Source of the DNA: Epiperipatus broadwayi | Lineage: Eukaryota > Onychophora > Udeonychophora > Euonychophora > Peripatidae | Length of the DNA: 64,000 nucleotides | Direction of reading: 5' to 3' | Assembly: GCA_028023455.1 (NCBI GenBank) | Contig: JAQFVV010006739.1 | Span: forward strand, 64,001-128,000 | Part shown: positions 1-11,633 of the stretch, one piece after another | Layout: each line of letters opens with the position of its first letter | Position numbering within the stretch: position 1 is the stretch's first letter | Made by a program: the position numbers and the translations under genes | Notes under the pieces: generated by a model | Told to the model about the DNA's origin: nothing | Databases searched by the model: none | The model's input: the letters and a program-made list of their open reading frames with translations, nothing else

Positions 1-2210
1 ATATTAAAAAAGGAGAATATTATTAAAAAATGTTATCATAAGGAAGCATTTTAGAGGAGATTTACAAAATACTATACTAAAAATTATAAATATGAAAACA
101 AAAAATAGAATGGATGCTGCAAGTGATAGAAAAAAAGCAAAGTAATAGACAATAGATAATGATAGATGGAAAAAGCAAAGGAATAGACAAAAGTTAATGA
201 TAGACATAAATTTTTTGAATATTGAAATTGTTAAATTTGCTAAACCAATATAGCTGCTTAAGTTAATAATAAATACAAAACATCTAGTCTGGTGATGTTT
301 ATTAGTTATGATAGAACATTTACAGAACAATATTATCAAGTGAAAAACCAAAACACACCTAGCTCCCTTTATGTGGGAACTATATGAATTTCAATATTTT
401 ATGCCTGCTATAACAAGTAAGTTTCTATTTGTTTATTTTCCTTATTTTAAATATTTCTTCACAGGAATAAATTTTTTTACATCTTTAGAAGTCAAGATAA
501 AATATGAGGGAAAATTCTAAACAGCAAACATATTAAAGAATTTGAACCTGATAGTATCAAGGTTTATTAAACATTACCTTTGATGGTCTGTTTGGAAATA
601 TTAACAGGGATATTCAAAAGTGCTGACTTATTTCTAGAGCTCAAATGTATATCATTAAATTAATAACAGATTTACAAGCATATTCATACTAAGACACATA
701 TCTGGATATTCCAATAGAAAAATTCATTATGATAACCAGTTTTGATAAATTAGGTAACATATGCCTTTTGCCAAAATACTAATTATGATCACAAATAATA
801 ATCCATGAAAATTAATATAAATTAAAATACAACAAATAAATTGTGAAAAAAAAATAAAAACTGACATAAATTCATTAATTATAAAAAGGGTAGTATAAAT
901 CTTATATATAAAGATGATATAATTAATTCCATCAAACCCAATTATTCCAATTATAATAATAAAAAATTTGTTGAGCTTGTTGGTAGTGAGTGATGTTCTT
1001 CAATAATACTATTAGAGAGAAATAGATTTTACTAGAAGTATGAGTGCAAACCAAGAATTACTTAAAAGATCTTAAACTAATAAAAACAATAATTTAGATG
1101 AGATTAAGAAATGTAACTAATCAAAAACCAAAAACAAACACATAAAAATTTCTATGTAAGAAACAATTTTTCAGCTCTAAGCATTAACAGGCTCAATTCA
1201 ACTTGATGAATAATGTCAGATTTTGGTTAAAGCACTTGTGTAAAATCTTAATGATAACAGAAATTTAATCTAACACTAATAATATATTTAATGAATTTCC
1301 AAATGACTTTAATTAGTTTCCATCAAAACTTGTAAAACCTCATGACTTTACGAACATTTTAACGATAGAGTCATTGTAAATATTTGATCATCAAATAGAA
1401 TATAAATAAAAGAATACAAGTTATTTAAAATGTATAAATTTGAATCAAAAAATTACACAATTTAATATAAAATTATGATATATCAACAGAATAATCAATG
1501 AATTTTAGAAAATGGGTATTCCTTTACTTAAATAAGCTTTCATTGAATCATTATAATAGTTTAATGTTATTTGAAAAGAAAGAAAGAAAATGAGTACATG
1601 TAGAACATATGAACTATTAGTAATAATCATGAATAGTAGGAACAGATTAATTTATAAGCAAAAATCCCGTAATTTAATTATTAAGTAACTTGATGGAATA
1701 TGTTCATGAATTGGGTAAGTGATAAAACTCAACACATTATTATTAAAAGTTAATCTTTATATCACACATTGTCAGTGAAAAGTAGGTATAAAGACATAAT
1801 GTAGTTATAGCATATCTTATTTTCCATGACCATGGTCTGAGTTAAAATTCAAGTACTTTGTTTTTTTAGGTTTTAATCAGGTTTATGATTTTTTTTCACA
1901 TATTCAGCCAGTCCAAATAATCATTTAGTTTTATTCAGTAAATAGGTTGTTATCACCTAATCTTAGTTAGTGGATAAAATGTAAATTAAAAATATTCAAA
2001 CTATAATCACCTAGCAATTGGCAAGTCTTAGTACAAATGGTATAGAACTTGTCTAATTTAACTAGGAAGACATTTGTTTGAGATATAATCACAAACAGTC
2101 TCCATATATAAAATGGTAAAGGATTGTAGCCAAAAATCTTTCCAGCAGATTATTATGTATATCTAAAATCTATAATGCATCATTATAAGTATTAGGTCGC
2201 ATGATGCTTG
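1..2210. other. AT-rich spacer, no gene recognised
   Basis: This stretch is low-complexity A/T-rich DNA with frequent stops in every frame. The only open frame of note (4-351, minus, 115 codons) is almost entirely Phe/Ile/Leu/Ser, the composition expected from translated AT-rich DNA, with no domain I recognise. Around 2026-2095 there is a weak tRNA-like head (an A-box-like stretch followed by a decayed B-box-like GTTTGAGAT), probably an old SINE. Confidence 0.7.
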
Positions 2211-2215
2211 AACAC

Positions 2216-2265
2216 CGAAATAACTCTGTTTAACTGGCCATAGCCAGTTAAGCAGAGTCATTTCG
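2216..2265. repeat. Perfect-looking 23-bp hairpin
   Basis: Two 23-nt arms (2216-2238 and 2243-2265) are inverted copies separated by the loop CATA. Only one position is not a Watson-Crick pair. The arms contain AACTGGC/GCCAGTT next to the loop and CGAAAT/ATTTCG at the base. It is richer in G+C than its surroundings. It could be the centre of a MITE or fold-back, but I see no clear TSD. It lies far from any gene, so a terminator role is not supported. Confidence 0.75.
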
Positions 2266-2269
2266 AATC

Positions 2270-3480
2270 AATTGAATATGTTGAAAGCATGCTAGGCAAG
2301 TATACAGCTGAATATTAAAAACACTACCTTTTCTATGAGTATATTCATTAATTACCAATTAATCAATTGACTTCTATGTTGCTAAGAATCGATCAAAGAA
2401 TCTTTAGCGTTTGAATTCTTTCCACTACTGAGTTCAACAGCACAGACCATTATACGAGTTATATATACTGTATATACCGATATTAAGATATTTTACAAAA
2501 TCATTCACACTGTACTTTTTTTCTGCTCTCAAAATATCTAAACTTATATATAAAATCACCGAAATAGAATATTCAAATTAATTTAAATCGGTTGATAAAA
2601 TGAAAGACAGTATACACACAAACACAACATTTTATATAATTCCACATTTGAAAAAAAAACAAAAAACGAAGGCAATTTCTTTTAATGAACAATACTTCAA
2701 TTTTAAAAGATCACTGCAGTAACCTAATTTTTGAAATAAAGAAAATATTCTCATTTGCTAGAGGATATAAATTATTGGTAGAAAAAAAAAAAACATTAAC
2801 AATAACTATAATTAAATTGTCTACTTTAAAAATTAAAAAATATTTTGATATAAAAGACTAACTTTTTGTATTATTCCACAGAAAATATTTAAAGGAAATA
2901 AAACCAATGAGAGCAATGTAACGACCTTAATTTACTTGAAAAAATTTCCCTCCCCACTTCTTGAATTATTTCTCCAATACATGTACATTTTTGTATACAG
3001 TAAAGTTATACAAACAGATAAGCAATCGAAATATTTAATCAGAAAACCAATGAGCAAATGTTATGCCTCAAATGTGCATTATAGAATATAGTTTAAAATA
3101 ACCAACAAAATTAAATTATAGAGAAATAAAGAAATTAAAAATAGCAGTTCTTCTAAAATCACTTTATTTATATAACTAACTGGTTCATTTTTGATTTATT
3201 TCTAAGCAATATTTTTACTATTATTCTATTTCTCCATCTACTCCTCTGGATCATTCTTAACATCACCTAATCCAAATCTGCTGTGTACCTTCTAAAAGGT
3301 CTAGACATTGCATTTATTATGATTAGGATCGTCTTAATCATATCTAGTCTTCCTTTTCATAGACATTTTTGCTTCAAGTCTAGTGAAACAAAATGAATAT
3401 AGATTTTCATCTTCTAGTTAGTCATTTAATTCAAAATTAGATTTAAATTCAGATTCAATAAAAAATGTTCTATTATTGTG
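2270..3480. other. AT-rich spacer, nothing recognised
   Basis: There are A/T homopolymers and no coherent reading frame. No repeat shared with the rest of the window was seen here. Confidence 0.6.
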
Positions 3481-3485
3481 CACAT

Positions 3486-3785
3486 AGGCAAAACTCTCCA
3501 TATAGTAGCATCACTCAATGTAAGCCAGAGTAATTGCATGCAGGAAAGTTTGTACATAAAATCCCTTTCTAGTGCCTCAGATCCAAGGGAGCTCACTGAT
3601 GAAAGCCACAAGCTAGAAACTAGTCTGGGGATATTGGAAGAAAAGGAATTAGACAGTGATTTTATGCACAAAGCTTTCTGAATCCATTGATTATTCTGGC
3701 TTGCACTGAGTGATACTATTATATGGAAAGTTTTGCATCTGTGGAAACAGCTTGAGTAAGCATAAAGAATGGTAATCTTGTGATG
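3486..3785 (+). mobile_element. Hammerhead-bearing inverted-arm repeat, copy A
   Basis: This is the first copy of the dispersed family also found at 7700-7949 and 15005-15714. A left arm (about 3488-3575) is the inverted, diverged copy of a right arm (about 3647-3736). The arms enclose a hammerhead-like segment at 3581-3638. After the right arm, 3737-3785 resembles the inverse of the terminal extension seen at the left end of the other copies, so this insertion lies in the opposite orientation. No convincing TSD was found, as expected for an older, more diverged copy. Short open frames across it on both strands are translations of the repeat, not genes. Confidence 0.75.
3581..3638 (+). ncRNA. 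Type I hammerhead ribozyme-like motif (copy A, degenerate)
   Basis: The core is CTGATGA (3596-3602), then a stem II hairpin AGC-CACAA-GCT, then GAAAC (3616-3620), TA and GTC with the predicted cleavage after C3625. Stem I is two-part. The distal TCCAA (3582-3586) pairs with TTGGA (3634-3638). The proximal CTCA (3592-3595) pairs with TGGG (3626-3629, one G-U), but the next two pairs kept in other copies are lost. Stem II differs from the other copies by a paired change (first pair G-C becomes A-U), which keeps the helix. Probably a decayed ribozyme. Confidence 0.65.
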
Positions 3786-3789
3786 CTTA

Positions 3790-4588
3790 ATGGTTTTTAT
3801 ATTTTTGTGTCTTCCAAAAAATAATGACATGAATCATTTGATGCTAATGTAATAATAATGAAATAGTTTATCACTTGGGAGTTCATAAGAAGTTTGAGCT
3901 AAATGATAGAGATGGATCACAATTTATGTACTTGAGCTCAAGAATCTGATACCCTGTCATTGCATCAAACTATGCAAAGCTTCCAGCCAAGAATTTTCTC
4001 TTTATAGGAGAAAAATAATCTATTAACTTGAGTAAGAATTGCACACTTGTCATTAATAATTGCAAGAATATTAGCAATAATCACTTCTTTTAATGGAAGT
4101 TGCTCTTTCTGATTTTTTGTTAAAGAAATCAATTACAAATTTAGAAACAATTCTTCAATCTAAACATGAATAATAATATTTTTGCACATTTTCCAATAAA
4201 ACAAAAAAAAACAATCTTGAGTTGGCATTTGTAACCCACTTTAGATTCTGTTTTGTTTTTCTTTTCTAATATGAAGATTCTCCATCTTCCATCCCTCAAA
4301 CATGGAATTAGAAAATCTTCCACAATAGATAACATTTTCCTTACTAATGCTGTTCTAATTTTTGATGTTTGCATTAGGATTAGTAATTGATTCTAATTAA
4401 TCTATTCTAGAGTTATGTGTCATAAACTTAGATAAATCTTCAATGAAAAGCAGATTTTCATTCATATATTCAGCAATAACATTTTTTATTAATTAAAGAC
4501 AGGCAATATTCAGAAATTGAACTATGGATTTACTTAAAACTACTACTATATATTCATTGATTACTCAAACTCACAAAAAAAATTAACA
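3790..4588. other. AT-rich spacer before LINE A
   Basis: No recognisable coding or repeat signal. The minus-strand open frame at 4141-4374 has no domain I recognise. Confidence 0.5.
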
Positions 4589-5655
4589 GTGTTTTCATAT
4601 AATAAATATGATGTAGCTAGAACTATATGGAAGGGAGATGCAATAGCAAGGTTAACATATGGTAATGATGCATTATGTGTTAGTAAGTGGGTATCAAATT
4701 ACTTAAAAAAAGTTCAAAGGGAAGTAGGAAGACATGCATTGGATGCAGATGTATGGACAGCAAGTAAGGCAATTCAAGGAGAAATGGGATGGTCAAGTTT
4801 TCATATGAGAGATGCAAAAAATAAAATGAAAATGTTGGGTAGATTGCAGTTTATGGATAATAAAAGAATAGCCAAAATAGTATTTAATTAGGTTATGAGT
4901 AAAGGTCAGGCAACAAAATGGGTGAGAAAGGTAATGTGGTATGCAAAAGATTTGGATAAAGAATTTATATCAGTATATTTGTACAAAAGATGGGATGATT
5001 GTGTTAATAGGATTGTTGAGTGTTATAGTGGTAAGGAATGGGATAAAAGAATAGATTTATTAATAAAGAAAAGGGAGTTAGAGAGATTGAGAACTAGTAT
5101 GAAGAGTAAAAAGAGTTTAAATACATATAAAAATAAACAGAATATTAGGTGCAAGTTAATATATAATAATAGTAAGGAAAGTAGTTTATTGTTTAAGGCT
5201 AGAATGGGATCTTTAGCAACAAGAGAATATACATGTAAATGGAAAAATATGGGCGATTTAGTCTGTAAATTATGTAAGGAAGAAATAGAAAATATTAGGC
5301 ATCTGTTAATTGAATGTAAATGCTTGAAAACAGAAAGGGTACATATAATGAAGTTATGGAAGAATAAATATGAAAAAAGTGATTATACAGAAAGTGGATT
5401 ATTGGTTTTTATGCTGGGTTTGGGAAAAGATAAGGGGGATTTAGATATAAAGGCCATAGAGTTGACAAAGATTATATTGTAAAAATGGGATGGAGCAGAA
5501 TATGGGAAAACTTAGACTGGGGAATGGAAAATAAAGTGGCTAACAGGTTTCTCTGGGCATAATTGCTGAGAGATTCTTGACTTCGTTTAAGGAGAAGCTA
5601 CAGTACACCACGTCACATTATAGATCATAATGCAAAAATGCATATATATATATAC
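4589..5655 (+). mobile_element. LINE A, 5'-truncated non-LTR retrotransposon (RT C-terminal part plus 3' UTR)
   Basis: One reading frame runs from about 4589 to the TAA at 5480-5482, broken only by a TAG at 4889-4891, so this is the C-terminal part of one LINE polyprotein. The N-terminal segment (VSKWVSNYLKKVQREVG, then GEMGWSSF followed by a basic region) resembles the post-RT region of LINEs. The C-terminal part carries a reverse-transcriptase zinc-binding motif, CKLC...H-x5-C (around 5263-5315). Catalytic RT and endonuclease domains are absent, as expected for 5' truncation. The 3' UTR (5483 to about 5655) ends near a short TA repeat and contains a segment that recurs at 11038-11120. It is inactive. 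Confidence 0.8.
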
Positions 5656-5659
5656 AATT

Positions 5660-7374
5660 CATTCCCAGAAAAAAAAAAAATTTCCAAAATTGTGGAAAAA
5701 AATAATCAATTGTCTACTTCTCTTTATAATATTATAAAACTTATCATGCTTATTATACATAATAGCTTTTAAAACAGTCACTCTATCAATGATCTTTTAA
5801 TCTATACTGACATTTATAAAACTTATTAAATAAGAAATCTGAAGAGATTTAAGCTGCTTAATAAAAAGTATTCATTAAATGGATAATCTCTAGTGTAATG
5901 AATAAATAATAAAAATTAGTAATATATTTAAGCTGTTGTTTTGATTTTCCACTGCAATATGAATAAATTCTTTACATAGTTTAATTTAAGTTTATAAGTA
6001 ATAGGCATTCAGTTTTGTTTTTAAAATTAATGTGAATGCAGTTTTATCCAATATCTATTTTATAAATGATACTGTAGAAAAATTCTTCATTTTCATTTAA
6101 ATAAAAACATTTTTTTTTTTCCAGATAAATCCTAATCAATAATTTTGTTGTTGACAACACATTTCATTCAATGATTCTTTTAAGCATCTGCCTTTCTTTT
6201 ATAGTTTTCAATAAAGAAACACATATCCTATCTCTAAAAAAATGTATGATTGAGTTAATGCTAATTTATTAAATTTAATTCTACCAAAACTCAATTTTGT
6301 CTTTTCTTCAAACAATAATTCCACTACATCTCATCTAGTTTTGATTCTGCAGTTTTCCACAATATTTATTGACAAGTTCTTCTAAACTAATTTTTCTATG
6401 TCAGACTTATTCCCCAAAACATTGATTCTTTGTTTAGAACCATTTGTTTTTTATTTTGCAACTTCTTATTCCACTGAGAGCTGCTAGAATGAACAATGTC
6501 AATCCACTCTTCTACTAACCATTTTACTCCTAAAACTAATGCCTATTAAATTTACTCATTCTTACATAGTTACAATATTCATTTCAACATAGATTGAAAT
6601 TACATTTTATATACAATTTTCTCCTAGTAGTACTTATATATAAATCTATTTACCTAAATTTTTTACCCTTATTAATGTTTCAAAAATAACATTAAAAAGA
6701 AATTTTTAAAAAAGTGGGACAATTTTAATTTCTTTCTTAGCATTTACTATTAGTTGAATAATATAATTCTATCTTTTGATGATTTGGTCTCAGTAGAAGA
6801 AATAATACTTTTTAAATGAATCATCAGTTTAAGTACGCAATGAAATTCAAAAAATACAATCCTTTAATAAACAAAATCCTACAATTAGTCATTTTGGTCA
6901 TGTGATATTCGAGCATGAGAAACATCAAATTGAGTTCAGATTCAAGGATTTCTGGCTAAGACTCTACCACTGCACAATACTAAGCAGGGGAAATAAATTA
7001 ATGCAGTAAATAGTTAATATTTTCACTATGTATCCTCTACACCATGGTTAATCAAAAAAAAAAGAGGCCATAACACCAGAAAATTTAACAACTTTTGGAA
7101 AGACATATAACTACAAAGAAATAATTAGATAACCCCCCCCCCCCAATAATATTATAGATTGCATAGATATGAATGATTAGGCTAGGACAATGGGCATAAT
7201 ATTTGTGTTTGTTGAAAACATTTTGTTAAATATGTAAATCAAATCATATATAAATTAATATGAAAAAATAAGACATGAAATCATTGAAAGTATACTTGGT
7301 ATAATAAATATTATTAAATTTTTATTGAATATTTTTTCACATTAATATCTAGAATGGCAGAGGACTGAAATGTA

Positions 7375-7375
<1 letters not shown>
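5660..7375. other. AT-rich spacer with a poly-C tract
   Basis: No gene seen. A run of 12 C occurs at 7133-7144, one of three long C runs in the window. The rest is A/T-rich with no shared repeat recognised. Confidence 0.6.
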
Positions 7376-7377
<2 letters not shown>

Positions 7378-7416
<39 letters not shown>

Positions 7417-7463
7417 TATATATATATATAGTTTTATATATATATATATATATATATATAAAA
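7378..7463. repeat. (TA)n microsatellite
   Basis: An almost uninterrupted TA dinucleotide array, broken by a single GA and a short GTTT segment. The array is largely self-complementary. Confidence 0.95.
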
Positions 7464-7595
7464 CTTGTATTCTTAAAAATTCTAATTCTTTAGTTTATAA
7501 AATTCAATATTATATACTAAAAATGTGTTATGATATATTATGTTTTAAATATTTCAGTCTTTATTTTCATTACATTTATTGGAAAAGATGCCTAT

Positions 7596-7680
7596 ATGTT
7601 TAGTGCAATGGTACAATGTCAGATTCTGGATTTAAGATCAGTGGATTGATTCTGGTTCTGTTAATTCTAGTGTTCAAACT
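7596..7680 (+). mobile_element. Decayed tRNA-headed SINE fragment
   Basis: The pattern TAGTGCAATGGTA (A-box-like) followed about 40 nt later by TTGATTCTGG (B-box-like) matches other fragments at 9861-9930 and 39639-39710, which also have GCAnTGGTAnA...GACT/GATT...TTCTnGATT. It ends directly against the TSD of the next element. I infer an old SINE family with a tRNA-like Pol III head. The anticodon cannot be assigned. Confidence 0.5.
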
Positions 7681-7968
7681 TCTTATAAACTCATAAACAT
7701 AACATGACCACCACCTCTTTTGCTTGTGTATAACTGTTGTTAAAACAGGCAAAACTCACTATATGTATTACCATACATAGCTCTCAGATCCAAGGCTCCT
7801 CACTGATGAAGGCCACAAGCCAGAAACTAGTCTGGGGATATTGGATAAGTAAGCACTAGATGGAAATTTTATGCACAAGCCTTCTGGCATTCATTGATTA
7901 CTCTAGATTGTTGTGTGTGGCAATATGTATAGTGAGTTTTGCCTGTTTTTCTTATAAACTCACAAACA
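7681..7968 (+). mobile_element. Hammerhead-bearing repeat, copy B, with TSDs
   Basis: The insertion body is 7700-7949, flanked by 19-bp direct repeats (7681-7699 and 7950-7968, 18 of 19 identical). It starts with an extension (ACATGACCACCACCTCT, also seen in diverged form at 15010). Then comes a short inverted arm (about 7744-7775), the hammerhead at 7788-7846, and the full-length right arm ending in the inverse of the short arm (about 7918-7947). Compared with 15005-15714, most of the left arm and the centre are deleted. The long TSD fits target-primed reverse transcription rather than a cut-and-paste element. Confidence 0.8.
7788..7846 (+). ncRNA. Type I hammerhead ribozyme motif (copy B)
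   Basis: Stem I distal ATCCAA (7788-7793) pairs with TTGGAT (7841-7846). There is an internal loop GGC/TA, and proximal TCCTCA pairs with TGGGGA (one G-U). The core CTGATGA is at 7803-7809, the stem II hairpin is GGC-CACAA-GCC with flanking A.A, GAAAC is at 7823-7827, and stem III/cleavage TA-GTC has predicted scission after C7832. All core residues of the hammerhead consensus are present. The A.A in place of the usual 10.1-11.1 G-C pair is a deviation shared by all copies. Confidence 0.8.
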
Positions 7969-7971
7969 ATA

Positions 7972-9858
7972 AAGATATTTGATTATTTATTTATTGGAAA
8001 AAATTAGTATACTCAAGTTTTGAGAAGAAAAGAAAGAGATAATTCAAATTTGTCATTGAAAAGCATGAATATACAAAATATATGGTATGATATAATACTA
8101 AGAAAATAGCATCTATAATAATCAAAGTTAATATTAAGTTAATGTTGTCCAGCAAAGAATATATCAATATTACAATTATATATATTTTTCAAGTTATCAT
8201 TTTAAAACTAATGAAGCAGATCAATATATTTGTCAAAAGTGCAGAGAGCTGTAGAGATATAATAATCTATAATGTGATTCATTGCTTATAATTTTTCATA
8301 TGTACATAAAGTATTTAGTTTTTAGTTTTATTCATGTGCATTAAATAAACACATCTTCCTTATCCAATAGTTGAAACTATGACAGAATTTTAAACAAAAT
8401 GATAGTTATCCTCTGTGCTTTTCAAATGATCACTGTACAATTTTAAATAGGAAATTGCATTATAAAATGATTTTCCTTTTTATTGGAGATATTTTTAAAA
8501 TTTGGATCTATGTATTGTAGTATTTGATATTTATATAACTTTTAAAAAGAATAGACACATCAAGTTCATTACACAGAATTTGTAAATATAAAATTCATTG
8601 TTTCAATAAATTTGTATATAAAGATGTATGGGAGCCTTTCCTCCATAAAGAACAATATTCCATTAACATTTATTAATTAATTGCAAGATAAGAATCTGAA
8701 CAAAATGGCACAGTATGTTTCTATTTAGGATAATGGTGAGGCATTTGATTTTAATAATTTAATAACAAAGGTTGAATAAATCACTATTACTGAATACTAA
8801 TAACTTAAATATTGTATTGCATAATACAAGATGTCTCACATAAGATTGCAAGATAAGGGGGGCTTATGTATATTTTTATAGTTCACATATTCATATTATT
8901 TTAATGAAATAAAAGAATGTTTTATTTTAAAATTATTATCTGTGAAAAAAAAAAAAAAAACCGTATAAGATTGAATGAAAGATGAGTGAAAGTTATCACC
9001 TTAACTTAATTATCCAATAATTATTGCTAACACAATAAAATTAATATTTTTTCTCTCACTATTTTTCTATTAAAAATGATATTATTGTTTTCAGTCATTT
9101 GGATTAACCCAGGGTCCAGCAATTAATGTACTTCTCATATCATGGATATCTCTTTGCACTAACTGTGATAATAATATTATGTGATTTGTGCAACCACATT
9201 TCCATTTTTACATTTCATGTGTAGAAATCCTAAGTCAATTTTTTTTTCTTTTTAATTCTTTTTTAGTTGTCTAATGCTTTATAACATAAAAAGTATAATG
9301 CTTATTTAAAGACAATGCCGTATGTCTTTGAAATTGAATATTTAAATGTATAAAATTTACAAATTTTAACAAAGACAGAAATAAAAAATACTAAAAATAC
9401 AACTGCTATATTTTCAATTTCCAAAATAATAAACATTTGTAAATATTTAACATTATTTATTAGTTCATTGCTCATTTCACATTTTAGATATTTATATAAT
9501 AATGCTTTTATTTTAAAAATAAATTTATTTACAATTGAAAATGCATCTAATAGTCATTAAAAATTATTTAAAAATGACTAAATTCTTTCTTTGTAGAATA
9601 AGCATAACGATTGTAATAATTTCAAATAATATACAGAGATTTCAGATATAACATAATTAAATGGCTTAATATATTTATATTGAAATCTAATGTAATGTTC
9701 TAAATATTTATGGAGTGCACAGGTAGTATGTAATAATAAAGAGAAAGGCTTTAGCCTTTTTCCCACATTTGTATAATAGACAAACAATGTGGTTTTTGAG
9801 TATGAGCAATATACTTATTTTATTAATTTTTTGTATGATATTTTCCATCTATTGCCTT
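7972..9858. other. AT-rich spacer
   Basis: No gene or shared repeat recognised. A poly-A run lies at about 8944-8960. Confidence 0.6.
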
Positions 9859-9860
9859 TT

Positions 9861-9930
9861 GTAGTTTAGCACAGTGATAGAATAACAGACCCAAAGCCAA
9901 AAGTTCTAAATTCAATTTTCAATTAAGAAA
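9861..9930 (+). mobile_element. Decayed tRNA-headed SINE fragment
   Basis: TAGCACAGTGATAGAAT (A-box-like) is followed by AAGTTCTAAATTCAATT (decayed B box). It is the same family as 39639-39710, with which it shares the order of GCACAnTGnTAGAnTnA, AGAnCCAAAnG and TTCTA. No intact cloverleaf can be drawn. Confidence 0.5.
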
Positions 9931-10541
9931 TATATATATAAACTTGGTTCATATCAATTATAAAATTCCCAATCTGCATCTGGGGCATCTGATCACCACA
10001 AGACTCTCTGAAAAATTATCTAACATGATTTTTTTTTCCAAGTCATCAAATTTCTAAAAATGTCAGAGAAATGAATCAAAAAACTTCCCTTTAAAGATGA
10101 TCCAATAGAACTTAATTATCTTACTTTATGTCAGAGGTCAGTAGAAAACATTTATGTGATCCCAAATATAGTTCAATGAGTTTGAGTTTTAATATCTTTA
10201 AAAAATCATAGCCCAAAGTATAATTTACTATTACTCAGTACTCTTTTATACTTATAACTTTAATTATACAATAACTAGATATTATTTGTCTGAAGATTTG
10301 TAATGATGGTATATTATAAAATGTGATATGTTGGACTATTTCCATCATTTATGGGTGAATGTATAAAAAAATTTAAACTTTATTTAAACTTTCCAAATAC
10401 AAATAACTTGTTAGTCTAATTATTTTTTTTATAATGACTCTAATTATTATTATTATTTTTCCTAAGAGCAAGATTAAAAAATAATAATAAAAAAATTTGG
10501 ATGACTCAGGAGGATTTGAACCAAACCTCATATATATAATA

Positions 10542-11484
10542 CACCTGGGTCTCGTTTTATGCGGATTATTTTAATGTAATTTTGAAGTTATGCGATTCAT
10601 GTTTCTTCTTAATATTTTTCATATTTCACTATATTTATTAGATATCAAGAAATTTAAATTATTAATAACTTATTTTGACTTGAAATACTTTTTTTTTTCA
10701 AAAATATAATGTTATATTAGCAGGTAACATGAATATGACCTGAAGCTTATTTAGAATTTTAGCTTCTATGTAAATAACCTATTTATACTAATGAGTAAAT
10801 AATAATAATAATAGATTTATACTTACATATAAAAATTTCACAATAAATATTCAAAAAAATTAAACTCTTTTAGATTTTTAAAATAAAAAACAAAGATTTT
10901 ATAAACTGAAAATAATCTTTCTAATAATAATGTATAATCTTTTTGTTTTGATTTCGATCTCATTTTTTAAATATAGAAACAGAAAACCATTAACACAGCA
11001 TAAGACTGAAAGTGGTAATTAGTTGTACATCACATCATGAATAAAAATAAAGTGGCTAACAGGTTTCTCTGGGCATAATAGTTGAGAGAGTCTTGACTTC
11101 ATTTAAGGAAAAGCTACGATACATCACATCACATCGAATCTGATTTCTTTCCAGTTTACAAATGAACGCTAGTGGTAATGATTAAAATATGTATGAAAAA
11201 TGTAAAATAAAATATTGTAGTTAATAAAAAAAGTAAAAAAAGTTTGTCTTGTATTAATTTTTTTCAAATATTTGAAATTTTTTATTAGTCATACTTTATT
11301 TGCTTATCTTTTTTAATGCGGATTTTAAAGTAATTTTTCTTTGTTGCTTTGCTTTTATGCAAATTCTGAAAATTACAGACCCTATCCACCATTTTTCAAG
11401 GTAACTTAAATCTATTTTTGTGCAATTTTTTTTAATGTGGGTCTTCTGTGAAACCTATCTACCACATAAAAAGAGACCCAGGCA
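10542..11484. mobile_element. Tigger/pogo-type DNA transposon deletion derivative
   Basis: Terminal inverted repeats of about 20 bp at 10542-10566 (CCTGGGTCTCGTTTTATGCG) and, inverted, near 11461-11484 (CCTGGGTCTCTTTTTATGTG) are flanked by TA on both sides. The subterminal TTTTAATGTAATTTTGAAGTTATGCG is repeated in diverged form near 11315-11350. This sequence style is typical of Tc1/mariner-superfamily Tigger (pogo) ends, which duplicate TA. No transposase remains, so it is a roughly 940-bp MITE-like derivative nested between the arms of the F2 element. Confidence 0.6.
11027..11131 (+). mobile_element. Severely 5'-truncated LINE A copy (3' UTR only)
   Basis: Positions 11038-11120 match the 3' UTR of LINE A at about 5525-5610 (AATAAAGTGGCTAACAGG, then TTTCTCTGGGCATAAT, and AGCTAC near the end). 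The piece is flanked by an 11-bp direct repeat, ACATCACATCA (11027-11037 and 11121-11131). The second repeat sits in a local ACATC-rich run, so the TSD is probable rather than certain. Confidence 0.65.
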
Positions 11485-11633
11485 TATATCAAATTTCTAC
11501 TATATGTTGCCTTTGACAGAATAGCTCAGTTGGTAGAGTATTTTATTTGCCTTAAATTCAATATTCAAGAATCTAAAGGTGTAAATTCAACTTCTAAGTA
11601 AATATTGTCACTGTGCATATAGGCCAGCAACAC

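Noticed and set aside
4-351. 115-codon minus-strand frame rich in Phe/Ile, resembling a membrane protein
   Set aside because: The composition is what AT-rich antisense DNA gives. No conserved motif or upstream gene structure is visible.
7133-7144. Poly-C runs (also 23592-23604 and 62458-62468) as G-quadruplex or i-motif regulators
   Set aside because: Single homopolymers without a gene nearby. Three occurrences in 64 kb are unusual for such AT-rich DNA but support no function.
7378-7463. TA array as a centromere, origin or regulatory site
   Set aside because: A plain dinucleotide microsatellite, with similar arrays elsewhere in the window and no associated signal.
9578-9787. 69-codon minus-strand frame with several Tyr and Cys
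   Set aside because: No recognised domain, no neighbours that support it, AT-driven composition.
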